Counted from the stretch's first letter, positions 18,011 through 26,805 are shown. The stretch: DNA of 64,000 nucleotides from Terriglobales bacterium (GCA_035764005.1 DASTZZ010000019.1:1-64000), one strand, 5' to 3'. The notes: generated by a model not told the origin, from the letters alone. Program-made: numbers and translations.

Positions 18011-18925
18011 CTACGCTCCCTTCTTTTCCGTTAGTTCTTTATCGTCGACTCCGTCTTTGCGTTCGCCTGGTTTTTGATTCGCGCGATCGATTCTCACGAC
18101 AGCTTTGCCGGTCTTCTGCAGAGCCAGCGCCAAAGCGTCGGCGAGAGACGCCTTTGTAATCACGTCGCTTAGATTGATGCCGAGGTGAACGATGGTCTGC
18201 GCAATCTGCGGACGGATGCCACTCAGGATGCACTCAGCTCCCATTAGCTTCGCGGCCGTGATGGTCTTGAGCAGATGCTGCGCGACGAGCGTATCTACGG
18301 CAGGCACGCCAGTGATGTCGATTACCGCGACCTTCGAATTTGTGGCCACGATCGTGCTCAGCAGCGATTCCATTACGACCTGCGTTCGATTGCTGTCGAG
18401 CGTGCCAATCAGAGGAATAGCAACGATCCCCTGCCACAGCTTTACCACCGGAGTGGAAAGTTCGAGCATCTCTTCCGCTTGCTTCGCGATCAACTGTTCT
18501 TTGGTTTTCACGTAAGCTTCGGTGGTCATAAGCCCAAGCTTGTCGATCATGACGTTCGCGTTCCAGATCTCCGCAAACAGGGCCTCGGGATCTTTTGCCA
18601 GGTCCGATCGAAGCCGCCTGAACAGTGGCTGCTTGAGCGAGAAGACAAATGTCGCTGTTTCCGACGGGCTGAACCCTTGTTTGGCACGCGATGACGAGAT
18701 CTCAGTCAGCCGATCTCGCACGGGCGTCCACTCGCTACGCGAGAGTTCGGTAACGTTGCCGTTCTTCGCTGCCTGAGTGATAGCGCGCAGCAATTCGGCG
18801 GATTGCGCCTGCAGATCGACGTCATTCATCAAGTCGCGACGACGCACCGCCGCAAGCTGCTCGTTCATCCAGTCGGAAAGTAAATCAGACTCGTTCTTCT
18901 GAAGAATTTCTGCGAGTTTACTCAT
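18011..18925 (-). CDS. rsbR: RsbR-type stressosome protein (helical sensor plus STAS)
   Basis: 304 residues. The N-terminal 160 or so are all-helical (RsbRD-like or globin-like sensor fold, no heme ligand obvious). Residues about 165-280 are a STAS domain with STPVVKLW, the phospho-loop IDITGVPAVDT and ILSGIRPQIAQTIVHLGI, all typical of RsbR. A basic-acidic tail of 25 residues (RANQKPGERKDG) is extra. It is the first gene of the six-gene operon. The ATG at 18925 is preceded by a G-rich stretch (GGGGG in CGGGGGTTCC) that may act as ribosome site. Confidence 0.93.
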   Translation of the reverse strand: MSKLAEILQKNESDLLSDWMNEQLAAVRRRDLMNDVDLQAQSAELLRAITQAAKNGNVTELSRSEWTPVRDRLTEISSSRAKQGFSPSETATFVFSLKQPLFRRLRSDLAKDPEALFAEIWNANVMIDKLGLMTTEAYVKTKEQLIAKQAEEMLELSTPVVKLWQGIVAIPLIGTLDSNRTQVVMESLLSTIVATNSKVAVIDITGVPAVDTLVAQHLLKTITAAKLMGAECILSGIRPQIAQTIVHLGINLSDVITKASLADALALALQKTGKAVVRIDRANQKPGERKDGVDDKELTEKKGA

Positions 18926-19420
18926 GGAACCCCCGGGGCGCAGGCTGGGTGTAGCCTTCTCTCGCGAATTAGAGAGCTTGAGGCAAAACAGTGATTATAA
19001 GCAAACAGCCGATCTTGCGTTCCTGGTACCCCTCCCCCCTCCCTCTTCGCACAGGATTGATAAGACAATCAAAGACTTAGCTGTTATTTGCAGCTCTTTT
19101 TCGCTGTTAGCACCACAATATGTTGTGATTTCAAAATTGGAATCAGAACATCTTGTAATTAGCCAAATCGGAGATCGTCCGCATCGCGTTCATCTTGGTC
19201 TTCCTCGTTCCATAACAGCGTCGACTCCCGGCCGTTTTACCGTCCCGTTCCCAAAATGAAACCAGAAATCTTCGGCGGAGTCAAAGACGATAAGTGTGGA
19301 AATTTCAACGAAGATTCAGTGACTTACATGGTGAAGAACGACGGTATTTTGCTCCGTCGCTCGCGGCAGATTTGGACCGCAAGAGCAGATTCATCCAGCA
19401 ACGTCAGTAACTTGCGGAGC
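18926..19420. promoter_or_regulatory. upstream region of the stressosome operon
   Basis: 495 bases without a convincing gene on either strand. It contains a pyrimidine run near 19027-19046 and a dyad CACAA-N4-TTGTG at 19114-19127, about 190 bases before rsbR. This region must hold the operon promoter. The dyad is a possible operator, but no regulator can be named. Confidence 0.4.
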
Positions 19421-19837
19421 CTAGACGCGCTGGGCCGATTGTTTGTTTGCTTCCGGCGCAAGAAAAGCTGCGAGCGACTTCTTCAATGTCGTCGGTCCGC
19501 TGTTCTTAGAGATGAGTTTCTTCGCTCCCATCCATGTGGTCAGCTTCTGGTCGGTTTCACCGTCCATAACGGACCAAACAACGAGGGGAATCTCGTGGCA
19601 GTTAGGATGGGAGTGGTAGTACCTGAGGAGTTCGTATCCGCTCGAATTCGGCAGATTCAAGTCGACAATGATGAGCTTCGGCTTCTCCTTACCCTCTTGG
19701 AACGTCGACGAAAGATGCTCGACGGCCTGCGAGGCAGCACGATAGCTGCGCAGCTCAAAATCGCCAATTTCACGCAAAGCAGCTTGCAGTTCGCGCACGT
19801 CGCTGTCGAGGTCTTCGACCATCAAAACTTGGGACAT
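19421..19837 (-). CDS. single-domain response regulator
   Basis: 138 residues from the ATG at 19837; a longer reading to 19867 only adds residues ahead of the first receiver strand. It is a stand-alone receiver: acidic pair in MVEDLDSD, acceptor Asp in LIIVDLNLPNSSG, the conserved Ser/Thr region at VVWSVMD and Lys in KKLISKN. No output domain. Linked but not fused to the stressosome operon (about 500 bases away, same strand), it could shuttle phosphate from the hybrid kinases. That link is inference. Confidence 0.88.
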   Translation of the reverse strand: MSQVLMVEDLDSDVRELQAALREIGDFELRSYRAASQAVEHLSSTFQEGKEKPKLIIVDLNLPNSSGYELLRYYHSHPNCHEIPLVVWSVMDGETDQKLTTWMGAKKLISKNSGPTTLKKSLAAFLAPEANKQSAQRV

Positions 19838-19878
19838 AGGGTTTGTGAATATTGTGAACTGCCGCAAGGGAAATTACA

Positions 19879-20108
19879 ACAGAACCGGCGGCGGTATCGG
19901 GGCCCCCAACAGACGCCGATTTTGCGGCCGTTGGGGTGAGGGTAGCCGCTGGGGCAGCCGCGCGGTTGCGGCTGCGCTCTCGATACTTCCAACATAGTCG
20001 TGTCACTCGGAGCTGGCCATTCGGCCATCTCCGACCCAGCGCCAATCCCACCCCAACAGCCGCAACACCGGCGTCTGTCGGGGACCCCGGTACCGGCGCC
20101 GGTTCTGT
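19879..20108. repeat. 230-base imperfect palindrome with two inner hairpins
   Basis: The left arm at 19879-19953 (begins ACAGAACCGGCG, ends CGCTGGG) is matched by the reverse complement of 20035-20108 over about 75 bases, with roughly a dozen mismatches and one indel. Between the arms lie a perfect 8-bp hairpin (GCAGCCGC/GCGGCTGC, 19954-19975) and a 12-bp hairpin with one mismatch (19-20 kb side, 20007-20034). The element starts exactly at the stop codon of the radical SAM gene and ends about 40 bases before the response regulator start. No open frame inside is credible. Confidence 0.9.
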
Positions 20109-21601
20109 CACATATACACACGTTCCTGCATGCGAATAGCTCTGTAGCGCTCGAATGCCTTGCGCTCGTCTTCAAGGCCCAGGAGCGTGCGCCAGGTGCA
20201 GCCGCGGAAGGTGTGCAGCAGCATCTTGATCCCCTGCTTTAGAACAAACTTGGGATTCCGGACGAGCGCGATGGGGAAATGCGACAGCTTCATCCATCGC
20301 TCGGCGCGCCAGCGCAGGAATTCAATCTCTTCGGCCGGCAGCTTCTCCGAGCGTACGACTGCAGTGGTTCCGTCGTATTCCTCAACGCGTTCATTAATGA
20401 TGAGATTGCGCTCCCGGAAATCTACCGTCATGGGAGTGCCGGGATACGGTGTGGGATGTTGAATGTACGGCCAATCGATGTAGCGTTGCGCAAAGCGCAG
20501 ATTCGCTTCCACTGATTCACGAGTGTCACCGGGACTGCCCACGATCAAGCCACCGACTACATACATCTTGTTGCGATGAATATGCTCGATGGCGCGCATG
20601 GTGGCATTGCCGATCTTCTGCCCATTGTCCCGCAGGATGTTCTTCGAGCTGGCACGCAGAAATTGGAGATCGTCTTCAAGAATGTTCTCGATTCCCAAGA
20701 AGACATACTTGAATCCCGCCTTGCGCATGAGCGGCGCAAGCGTCTCGCCATGATTCGCAATCGCCGAGGTCATTCCCTGGATGATGTATTCGACATCGTT
20801 CAGGCCGGCAGCGACTACGGCTTTGCACAGCTCTTCGAAGCGATGCACGTTGAGAGTGATGTTGTCATCAACAAGGAAGATCGTCTGAGCGCCATGTTCG
20901 CGAGCGTCGCGAATGTCGGCGAGCACGCGGTCGAACGAGTATGTGTGGAAGTTTCGTCCGCGCATCTGGATAATCGAGCAGAAGCTGCAATCGAAGGTGC
21001 AGCCACGCGAGGTTTCGATTACATCAACTTGCCTTCCCAGCATCGTATAGCCGCGCAGAATCCGCGAGTCCCGATTCGGGAGTCGAATCTCGTCGCCTTC
21101 GAGGCTATGTACGCCGCGGGCAGGAGTCTCGTGCCACTCGCCACCTTCCCGAAATGACAGGCCAGCGATCTGCTCGAAGCATTCGCCATTCTCGATGGCG
21201 CGCACGAGCTCGCGAAACGTAATCTCCCCCTCGCCGCGAACGATAAAGTCCACATTGGAACCTGTGTACTCGTAGGCTTCGGGAGCGAGGCTGGGATCGT
21301 AACCGCCCATCACGATCTTTACCTCCGGCTTTAGCGAGCGCAGCAGGTCGGCAATCTTCAATGCAGTCTTGCGCTGAAAGGTCATTACCGAGAGCCCGAC
21401 AATCTCGGGATCAAGTTCACCCATCAGCCTTTCAATCGTGGCGCGCACATTGTTCTGCACAAGAATCAAATCGGCCACAGCAACACGGTGATGGAAGTCA
21501 ACATTTCCCGCGAGTGAAGCCAATGCGCCGTTGGGCATGCGAATGGCAACGGTAGGCATGTGCTCGAAGGAATCGGGCATGGAGAGCAGGAGGATGTTCA
21601 T
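20108..21601 (-). CDS. B12-binding-type radical SAM protein
   Basis: 497 residues. The N-terminal 140 form a Rossmann-like cobalamin-binding-type domain (VGLSVMTFQRKTALKIADLL, VMGGYDPS, IVRGEGE), without the classical DxHxxG histidine. The radical SAM core follows with the cluster motif C-x3-C-x2-C at Cys201, Cys205 and Cys208 (SRGCTFDCSFCSI), then IFLVDDN and FLGIEN. The C-terminus (HTFRGCTWRTLLG) carries an extra region typical of the BchE/hopanoid-modifying and methyltransferase groups. The reaction cannot be assigned. Gene neighbours give no pathway clue. Confidence 0.88.
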   Translation of the reverse strand: MNILLLSMPDSFEHMPTVAIRMPNGALASLAGNVDFHHRVAVADLILVQNNVRATIERLMGELDPEIVGLSVMTFQRKTALKIADLLRSLKPEVKIVMGGYDPSLAPEAYEYTGSNVDFIVRGEGEITFRELVRAIENGECFEQIAGLSFREGGEWHETPARGVHSLEGDEIRLPNRDSRILRGYTMLGRQVDVIETSRGCTFDCSFCSIIQMRGRNFHTYSFDRVLADIRDAREHGAQTIFLVDDNITLNVHRFEELCKAVVAAGLNDVEYIIQGMTSAIANHGETLAPLMRKAGFKYVFLGIENILEDDLQFLRASSKNILRDNGQKIGNATMRAIEHIHRNKMYVVGGLIVGSPGDTRESVEANLRFAQRYIDWPYIQHPTPYPGTPMTVDFRERNLIINERVEEYDGTTAVVRSEKLPAEEIEFLRWRAERWMKLSHFPIALVRNPKFVLKQGIKMLLHTFRGCTWRTLLGLEDERKAFERYRAIRMQERVYM

Positions 21602-21742
21602 GCGCAGTCCTGACGAATGGAGCCCGGGCCGGGTTATCAGAAGTAAAGATACGCTTATTTCGCAAGCCGGAGGAGAGTGGAAAGGAGGTTGTGTGACGCG
21701 CCGGAAGAATGGACTCGCTTAGCTGCGCCTTTTCACCTCAAA

Positions 21743-21913
21743 CACTGTCATCCCTGCGAGCGCTGCGACGCTGCAAGAATCGTCTAAAAGCTGCTGTTGC
21801 GCACGCGGGGACCTGCTGTCGGTGACCATGCGAGGAACAGCAGGTCCCCCTCAGCGCAAAAACAAATCTTGAAAAGTGAAAGCGTTTTCGCGGCGCTGAG
21901 AGGGATGACAGTG
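21743..21913. repeat. 171-base palindromic element with CACTGTCATCCCT ends
   Basis: Perfect 13-base terminal inverted repeats (21743-21755 and 21901-21913), extended imperfectly by GCGAGCGCTGCG against CGGCGCTGAG. Inside is a 13-bp perfect stem GGGGACCTGCTGT at 21807-21819 against 21837-21849. It fills most of the 355-base gap between the radical SAM gene and the next genes. No open frame. Its ends resemble those of the elements at 27612, 52620 and 57661. Confidence 0.8.
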
Positions 21914-21956
21914 ATTGTGGGCGTTGAATGCGAACTTAAAACGACAAAGCACCGGG

Positions 21957-22133
21957 CTAGTGCTTAATCACCCACATCACCCAACTAGCCACAATCGTAC
22001 CCACAACGAAGAACGCAAAGCACTTGGCACCGTACTGGGCCATGTCGCGCGGAGTTGTGCGCTGGGTGATGCCGAAGACGATCGAAGCGAAGAAGGCGAA
22101 GATGAGCGCGGCGCTGAAGTGGGAGAGTTGCAT
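21957..22133 (-). CDS. small two-helix membrane protein
   Basis: 58 residues from the ATG at 22133 (AAGGAATAGGACG upstream). Two transmembrane helices (about 5-22 and 36-55) with a short loop TQRTTPRDMAQYGAK. It follows the next gene upstream by only 4 bases, so the two small membrane proteins are probably co-expressed and may interact. Family not recognised. Confidence 0.7.
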   Translation of the reverse strand: MQLSHFSAALIFAFFASIVFGITQRTTPRDMAQYGAKCFAFFVVGTIVASWVMWVIKH

Positions 22134-22137
22134 CGTC

Positions 22138-22554
22138 CTATTCCTTCTTCCCGATGGCGATGTCGTAGGCGTCCACGGCACTGATAACGTTCAGAAGGCC
22201 GGCAACGATGATGTACTTGGTGCCGTAGTCGGCGGAGGCCAGCTGAATGGCTCCCTTGCCCCAGTCCATCATGTGCGTAACAAAGTAGAGAGCGCCGGCG
22301 CCGAGATCGCCGACGAAGCCGAGCATATCGAGCAGATCGCCGCCGTTCGGGCCATAGACTTTACCTTCCATCAGCACGCCGAGAACGAACATGGCGAATA
22401 CGCACGCCATAAGAATGAGTCCGCGCACCCAGCGCCGCTGGATCAGATGACCGGCTCCGGGCACAAGCCAGCCGACCACCGGGGCCACAATCGCCATGGT
22501 ATTCGGCTCCTGCTCAGCAAGAATGGCGTCAGCTTTCGATCGAGGATGGGGCAT
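22138..22554 (-). CDS. membrane protein, DUF6677/TM2-like
   Basis: 138 residues with three to four hydrophobic segments. The start of the membrane part (VAPVVGWLVPGAGHLIQRRWVRG) resembles the PG-x-G-x-x-Y/I-x-x-R/K pattern of TM2-like and DUF6677 proteins, found commonly in Acidobacteriota. A polar segment with EGKVYGPNGGD lies in the middle. Forms a two-gene unit with the 58-residue protein downstream. No function known to me. Confidence 0.65.
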   Translation of the reverse strand: MPHPRSKADAILAEQEPNTMAIVAPVVGWLVPGAGHLIQRRWVRGLILMACVFAMFVLGVLMEGKVYGPNGGDLLDMLGFVGDLGAGALYFVTHMMDWGKGAIQLASADYGTKYIIVAGLLNVISAVDAYDIAIGKKE

Positions 22555-22619
22555 GTTTCTGGGTACGTAAGAGGCTTAAAGGAAGTTTATCAGCTTGGAA
22601 GCTTTCAGGGGGCGAGGGA

Positions 22620-22716
22620 GTCAGGACCTACGGCCGCCCTCGGCCGGGTTTCTGGTCGCGAGTCAATTTACCGGCCCCGAAACGAAAACCCGCGCGAGGG
22701 CGCGCGTCGGTCCGAC
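22620..22716. repeat. imperfect palindrome between antiporter and membrane protein genes
   Basis: Left arm 22620-22652 (GTCAGGACCTACGGCC...) and right arm 22684-22716 (...GTCGGTCCGAC) pair imperfectly over 33 bases around a 31-base loop. It lies in the 179-base gap after the antiporter gene and could act as a transcript end for it. Confidence 0.6.
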
Positions 22717-22733
22717 AACTATCGCGCCTGAGA

Positions 22734-24008
22734 TTATGCCGCCAGCACATCCGGCTGAGCTACCTTCACAACATCTTCTTCCGCACTCTCAGTCAACAGC
22801 GGCTTGCCTTTATGCAGGACGTGCTCGAGCCATGCTCCGGCTGCCTGAGAGGTGATTACGGCCAAAAGAATGAGGGTGGTGTAGAACGGCGCGTTGATGA
22901 TGCCCGCTTCATACGCGACGCTGGCGAGCACGATGCCCGGACCTCCGCGCGCGTTCGTGGCAATTGCCAGATTAAGGCAGCTCGGGATAGAGAATCCTGC
23001 GAGCTTCGCACCAGCAAGCACCGAGATCAACTTGATCACGCAAGCCGCAACGAGAAATCCGGCGACCATCGTCAGATTGAAGGTCTTGCCCAGATCGAGC
23101 TTGTATCCCACCAGCGCGAAATACAGCGGAATAAAACAGCCAAAGGCGACGCCCTTCACTTCATCCAGAGATTTCGTCATGCGCAGCGAATCATTCGGCA
23201 CCGCGAAGCCGGCAAGAAAGGCCGCGAGCACCAGGCTCACATTCATCGCCGCCGCGAGCGCTACATAAGCAAATAGCAGCAGGATCAGATATGCGGTGGT
23301 CGAATGCTGCGCAAAGATGTTCCAGCGCGCCTGATGCAGTTTTCGCGCGAGTCGAGGGAACAGCACAAGTCCGGCAGCGAAGTACAGAAGTGTAAGCGTC
23401 ACGCGCTGGGCAATTACGTGCGTGGGCAGCGCCTTCGACTCTGCGAGGGCGGTCGCAATGGCCAGCACTGCCCAGAGCACTACGTCTTCCATTACGGCGA
23501 CGCCCAGAATCAACTTCGCGAATCGCGTGTGCAGGATGTGCAAATCGTGGAAGATGCGCGAGATTACTGGAATCGAGGTCACTGCCGTGCCGATTCCGAT
23601 CACCAGCACCAGGGCAAATCGATTCTGTGCCGTTCCCATTAAGGAATCGAGCTTCAGACGCATGCTCAAGAGCAGCGCAATGATGAACGGCAATCCTGTG
23701 CCGACAATTCCGATCCATGCGACCGGCTTGCGCTCTTCTCGGCGAAAGAGTCCTTGCGTCTCCGCCCCGGAGAGAAACATCAGCATGAGCAGCCCGATCC
23801 AGTAAAGAACATCGAGCGCAGGACGCGAGAGCGCGGTGCTTGTGCCCGCCTGCAGCTTCAACAGCGATGGACCGACCAGCAGTCCGCCCAGAATCTCGCC
23901 AATCACTCGCGGCTGCCGCAGGCGCGCGAACAAACCGCCAAAAAGATGAGCAGAAGCAAGAATGATGAGTACGAACAGGATAAGTTGACCAACAGCTAGT
24001 TCAGACAT
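22734..24008 (-). CDS. CPA2-family cation:proton antiporter
   Basis: 424 residues with about twelve membrane helices. Features of the KefB/NapA group: QPRVIGEILGGLLVGPSLL in the second helix, GIGTAVTSIPVISRIF and the MEDVVLW segment (position of the functional acidic residue), and ATNARGGPGIVLASVAYEAGII near the end. No C-terminal TrkA-N or USP domain, so it is a bare transporter of about the minimum family length. It likely exchanges Na+ or K+ for protons at the inner membrane; the ion is not predictable. The ATG at 24008 is the only good start. Confidence 0.88.
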   Translation of the reverse strand: MSELAVGQLILFVLIILASAHLFGGLFARLRQPRVIGEILGGLLVGPSLLKLQAGTSTALSRPALDVLYWIGLLMLMFLSGAETQGLFRREERKPVAWIGIVGTGLPFIIALLLSMRLKLDSLMGTAQNRFALVLVIGIGTAVTSIPVISRIFHDLHILHTRFAKLILGVAVMEDVVLWAVLAIATALAESKALPTHVIAQRVTLTLLYFAAGLVLFPRLARKLHQARWNIFAQHSTTAYLILLLFAYVALAAAMNVSLVLAAFLAGFAVPNDSLRMTKSLDEVKGVAFGCFIPLYFALVGYKLDLGKTFNLTMVAGFLVAACVIKLISVLAGAKLAGFSIPSCLNLAIATNARGGPGIVLASVAYEAGIINAPFYTTLILLAVITSQAAGAWLEHVLHKGKPLLTESAEEDVVKVAQPDVLAA

Positions 24009-24082
24009 AGGGCCCGTGGATCGGCAGGCGAGGTGAGCACCTGCGCAAAATCATGAGATGAGAGTCAGAGCTGCTGTGCTGC

Positions 24083-24240
24083 CTACTAGCTTCTAGCTAC
24101 CAGCTGCCAGCTACCAGCAAAAGCGGAAAGATAAACCTTCTGTAATTCTCTCGCGCAATCAGCGCGTTCCAGCATCCGCGAATCTTCTCGCCATGCTTTT
24201 TGGTGTTAGCTGGAAGCTGGCAGCTGGTAGCTGGCAGCTC
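24083..24240. repeat. palindrome built from 7-base units (CCAGCTA type)
   Basis: Left arm 24083-24118 reads as heptamers CTAGCTA, CCAGCTG, CCAGCTA, CCAGC; right arm 24205-24240 reads TAGCTGG, AAGCTGG, CAGCTGG, TAGCTGG, CAGCTC. The arms are inverted copies around an 86-base spacer. It occupies the gap between the antiporter and pyruvate kinase, which otherwise contains only the pyk promoter region. Confidence 0.85.
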
Positions 24241-24332
24241 CTTCTCAATCGATTTTCTTGCGTACTCCCGCAGACCCTACGATCTTCCATGCCTTGTGAA
24301 ATGATTTAGGATAAAAATGATCCCAGAACGTA

Positions 24333-25874
24333 ATGACAGCTTCTCCACTAGTCCCGCCACCCGCTACCACGAAACGCAAGGCCAAGATTGTTTGTACCTT
24401 AGGGCCGTCGAGCAGCTCAGCCTCGATGATTCGCGACCTGATCCGCAGCGGCATGGATGTTGCCCGCCTGAACTTCTCTCACGGAACACATGAAGAGAAG
24501 GCCCGCTTAATTGCGACTATCCGCGAGATCGCGACAGCAGAAAACAAACCCATCTGCATACTTCAGGATCTGCAAGGGCCAAAAATTCGTACGGGGCGTT
24601 TGAAGTACCGCACGCCGGTCGCTTTGAAAGCTGGTTCTCGCATCACCATCACTCCACGCGATGTTTCCGGAACATCCACCGTAATCTCCACAACATTTAA
24701 GACGCTTGGCCGCGAAGTTCAGCCCGGCGCTCGCATCCTGCTTTCGGACGGACTGATCGAGCTGCGTGTTCGTTCCATTCAGGGCGACGACGTGGAATGC
24801 GACGTGGTCAACGGTGGCATGCTCGGCGAGCACAAAGGAATCAATCTGCCGGGAACCATTGTCAGCGTTCCGTCGCTCACGGAAAAAGACGAAAAGGACC
24901 TTGAGTTTGGCCTCGCGCACGGCGTGGACATCATCGCGGTGTCATTCATTCGCACCGCCGCCGATGTACAGGCGGTTCGCGAAAAGATCCGTCTGGCGCA
25001 CGCCGATGTGTGGGTGGTCGCGAAGCTGGAGAAACCGCAAGCGATTGAGCATCTCGAAGAGATTCTGGAGATTTCCGATGCGGTGATGGTGGCGCGCGGC
25101 GATCTCGGCGTGGAGATGCCGCCCGAGAAAGTTCCCATCATTCAGAAACACGTGATTCGCCGCGCGGCAGCCTGGCGCAAGCCGGTAATCACGGCGACGC
25201 AGATGCTGGAATCGATGATCGAGAATCCGCGCCCTACGCGCGCGGAAGCCAGCGACGTTGCTAATGCGATCTTCGACGGCAGCGATGCAGTGATGCTCTC
25301 CGCCGAAACGGCCAGCGGCAAATATCCGCGTGAGGCTGTCCGCATGATGGCCAAGATCGTCAGCGAAACTGAAGCTCAGGTTGCTGCTGAACCCGCGCAT
25401 CGCCGCCGCTCCAACGGCAAGCTCTCGATTTCGGAAACGATTTGCGAATCCGTCGCGCACGCTGCCCAGGAACTCGATATGCGTGCTATCTCCGTCTATA
25501 CCGAAACGGGGACCACGGCGCGACTCATCTCCAAGTACCGTCCCAAAACGGACATTTACGCCTTCTCTTACGTCCCCACAGTATGCAGCCGCGCGAACCT
25601 GCTCTGGGGAGTCACTCCGATTCAGTGCGATCACACGCCGGCAACCGAAGACATGGTGCGGGGCGCTGAGCGTCTGCTGTGGCAACGCGGAATCGTCCAC
25701 AACGGCGACGTTATTGGCATCGTCGCCGGAACGCGTACTGCTAGTGGTTCGACGAACTTCCTACGTCTGCACGTCGTCGGCAGCATGGACTTCGCATTGG
25801 ATGGTACGGGCGATCGTCGGCGGACACCGCGCGCTTCCACGGCGAAAGCCGGAGCTGAGAAACGGCGCAGCTAA
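24333..25874 (+). CDS. pyk: pyruvate kinase
   Basis: 513 residues. Pyruvate kinase transfers phosphate from phosphoenolpyruvate to ADP, the last step of glycolysis. Seen: KIVCTLGPSS and MDVARLNFSHG at the N-terminus, LQDLQGPKIRTG, the B-domain, AVSFIRTAADV, the active-site block VMVARGDLGVEMPPE, ITATQMLESM and SAETASGKYP, then the C-terminal allosteric domain. The N-terminus carries about 15 extra residues and the C-terminus a basic tail of about 25 residues. Stands alone between two repeat-filled gaps. Confidence 0.96.
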   Translation: MTASPLVPPPATTKRKAKIVCTLGPSSSSASMIRDLIRSGMDVARLNFSHGTHEEKARLIATIREIATAENKPICILQDLQGPKIRTGRLKYRTPVALKAGSRITITPRDVSGTSTVISTTFKTLGREVQPGARILLSDGLIELRVRSIQGDDVECDVVNGGMLGEHKGINLPGTIVSVPSLTEKDEKDLEFGLAHGVDIIAVSFIRTAADVQAVREKIRLAHADVWVVAKLEKPQAIEHLEEILEISDAVMVARGDLGVEMPPEKVPIIQKHVIRRAAAWRKPVITATQMLESMIENPRPTRAEASDVANAIFDGSDAVMLSAETASGKYPREAVRMMAKIVSETEAQVAAEPAHRRRSNGKLSISETICESVAHAAQELDMRAISVYTETGTTARLISKYRPKTDIYAFSYVPTVCSRANLLWGVTPIQCDHTPATEDMVRGAERLLWQRGIVHNGDVIGIVAGTRTASGSTNFLRLHVVGSMDFALDGTGDRRRTPRASTAKAGAEKRRS

Positions 25875-26421
25875 TCCCTTCCGCCTCCCCTTCTTTTAGC
25901 AAATAGCAGAAAACTCACATGCGGGGCGCGAGCTTCTCGATCGACTATCTCGGGCGAGTTCCAAAACGGGACTCCCGATGCGCGATGAATTCGCTTGACT
26001 TTCTTTCAGAAACGTCATAGCACAGTAAATAAGGCTGAAAAATGGATGCTTGGCATGATAATTCGGCTTACAGCTCCAGCAGGTTGGCTACGCTTCTTTC
26101 CGATCTGGCTGGCCCTGCTCTTGTGAGCCGGAGCGAATCGATGGATGAGATCTCATGGGATCAGATGAGATCGGATGAGATCAAAGGCATGAGATATGTC
26201 ATCCGCTCCCATGAGATATCTGATGAGATCGCATGAGATTTGATGAGATCGGATGAGATCGTCGCAATGTTTGAGACCGGTATTCGCGCTTCGCTCAGTG
26301 CTTCCCTTGGCTCCTGTTTTGAGCGCAGGAAGTAAATCACCCTGGCGTGAGGTTTCAGCGCCGACAGTCGCTTTGAATCTCGATCGCTGGATGTAATCTT
26401 CCGAATGCTAATCTGGTTCGC
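25875..26421. other. 547-base gap with a decamer repeat tract
   Basis: No credible gene on either strand. The central part is a run of ten-base units (26144-26261); the last 60 bases before ridA are the likely promoter region. Confidence 0.6.
26144..26261. repeat. imperfect 10-base tandem repeat (GATGAGATCG)
   Basis: Units such as GATGAGATCG, GATGAGATCA, CATGAGATAT and CATGAGATTT follow each other with a ten-base phase, interrupted once near 26197-26208. Copies are mostly in the same orientation. Units are too short and lack distinct spacers, which rules out a CRISPR array. Confidence 0.85.
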
Positions 26422-26805
26422 ATGAAAGAACAGGTACGCACACAACGCGCGCCGCAGGCGATTGGTCCTTACTCTCAGGCGGTGAAGTGCGGAGGATTTG
26501 TTTTCGCTTCCGGACAAGTGGCGCTCGATCCCAGCGGCAACATGATCAAAGGCGGCATCGTCGAGCAGACGGATCAGGTGCTGAAGAACATCTCTGCCGT
26601 CCTCGCGGCTGCGGGTACGAGCCTCGATAAGGTCGTCAAATCGACGGTCTTCCTGAAAGACATGAACGATTTCGCGAAGATGAACGAAGTCTACGCGCGA
26701 TACCTGTCGGGCGACGGCAAGATCTCACCGGCTCGCTCCACGGTTGAAGTCGCACGCCTACCCAAGGACTCGCTGGTCGAGATCGAAGTGATCGCTCTCC
26801 TCTGA
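26422..26805 (+). CDS. ridA: RidA family enamine/imine deaminase
   Basis: 127 residues, the usual length of the YjgF/RidA/UK114 family, which hydrolyses reactive enamine and imine intermediates released by PLP enzymes. Seen: [13 protein letters not shown] near the N-terminus, the substrate-binding Arg in [13 protein letters not shown] and the C-terminal [10 protein letters not shown]. It is probably active because the key Arg and the terminal Glu are kept. The stop overlaps the start of the downstream SDR gene by one base (TGATG), so the pair is co-translated. Confidence 0.95.
   Translation: MKEQVRTQRAPQAIGPYSQAVKCGGFVFASGQVALDPSGNMIKGGIVEQTDQVLKNISAVLAAAGTSLDKVVKSTVFLKDMNDFAKMNEVYARYLSGDGKISPARSTVEVARLPKDSLVEIEVIALL

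Noticed and set aside
19256-19939. 227-codon open frame on the plus strand
   Set aside because: Mostly antisense to the response regulator and ends inside the large palindrome.
24083-24240. rho-independent terminator
   Set aside because: The arms are far apart and made of tandem heptamers, with no T-run; classed as a repeat instead.
26144-26261. CRISPR array
   Set aside because: Ten-base units without unique spacers and no cas genes.
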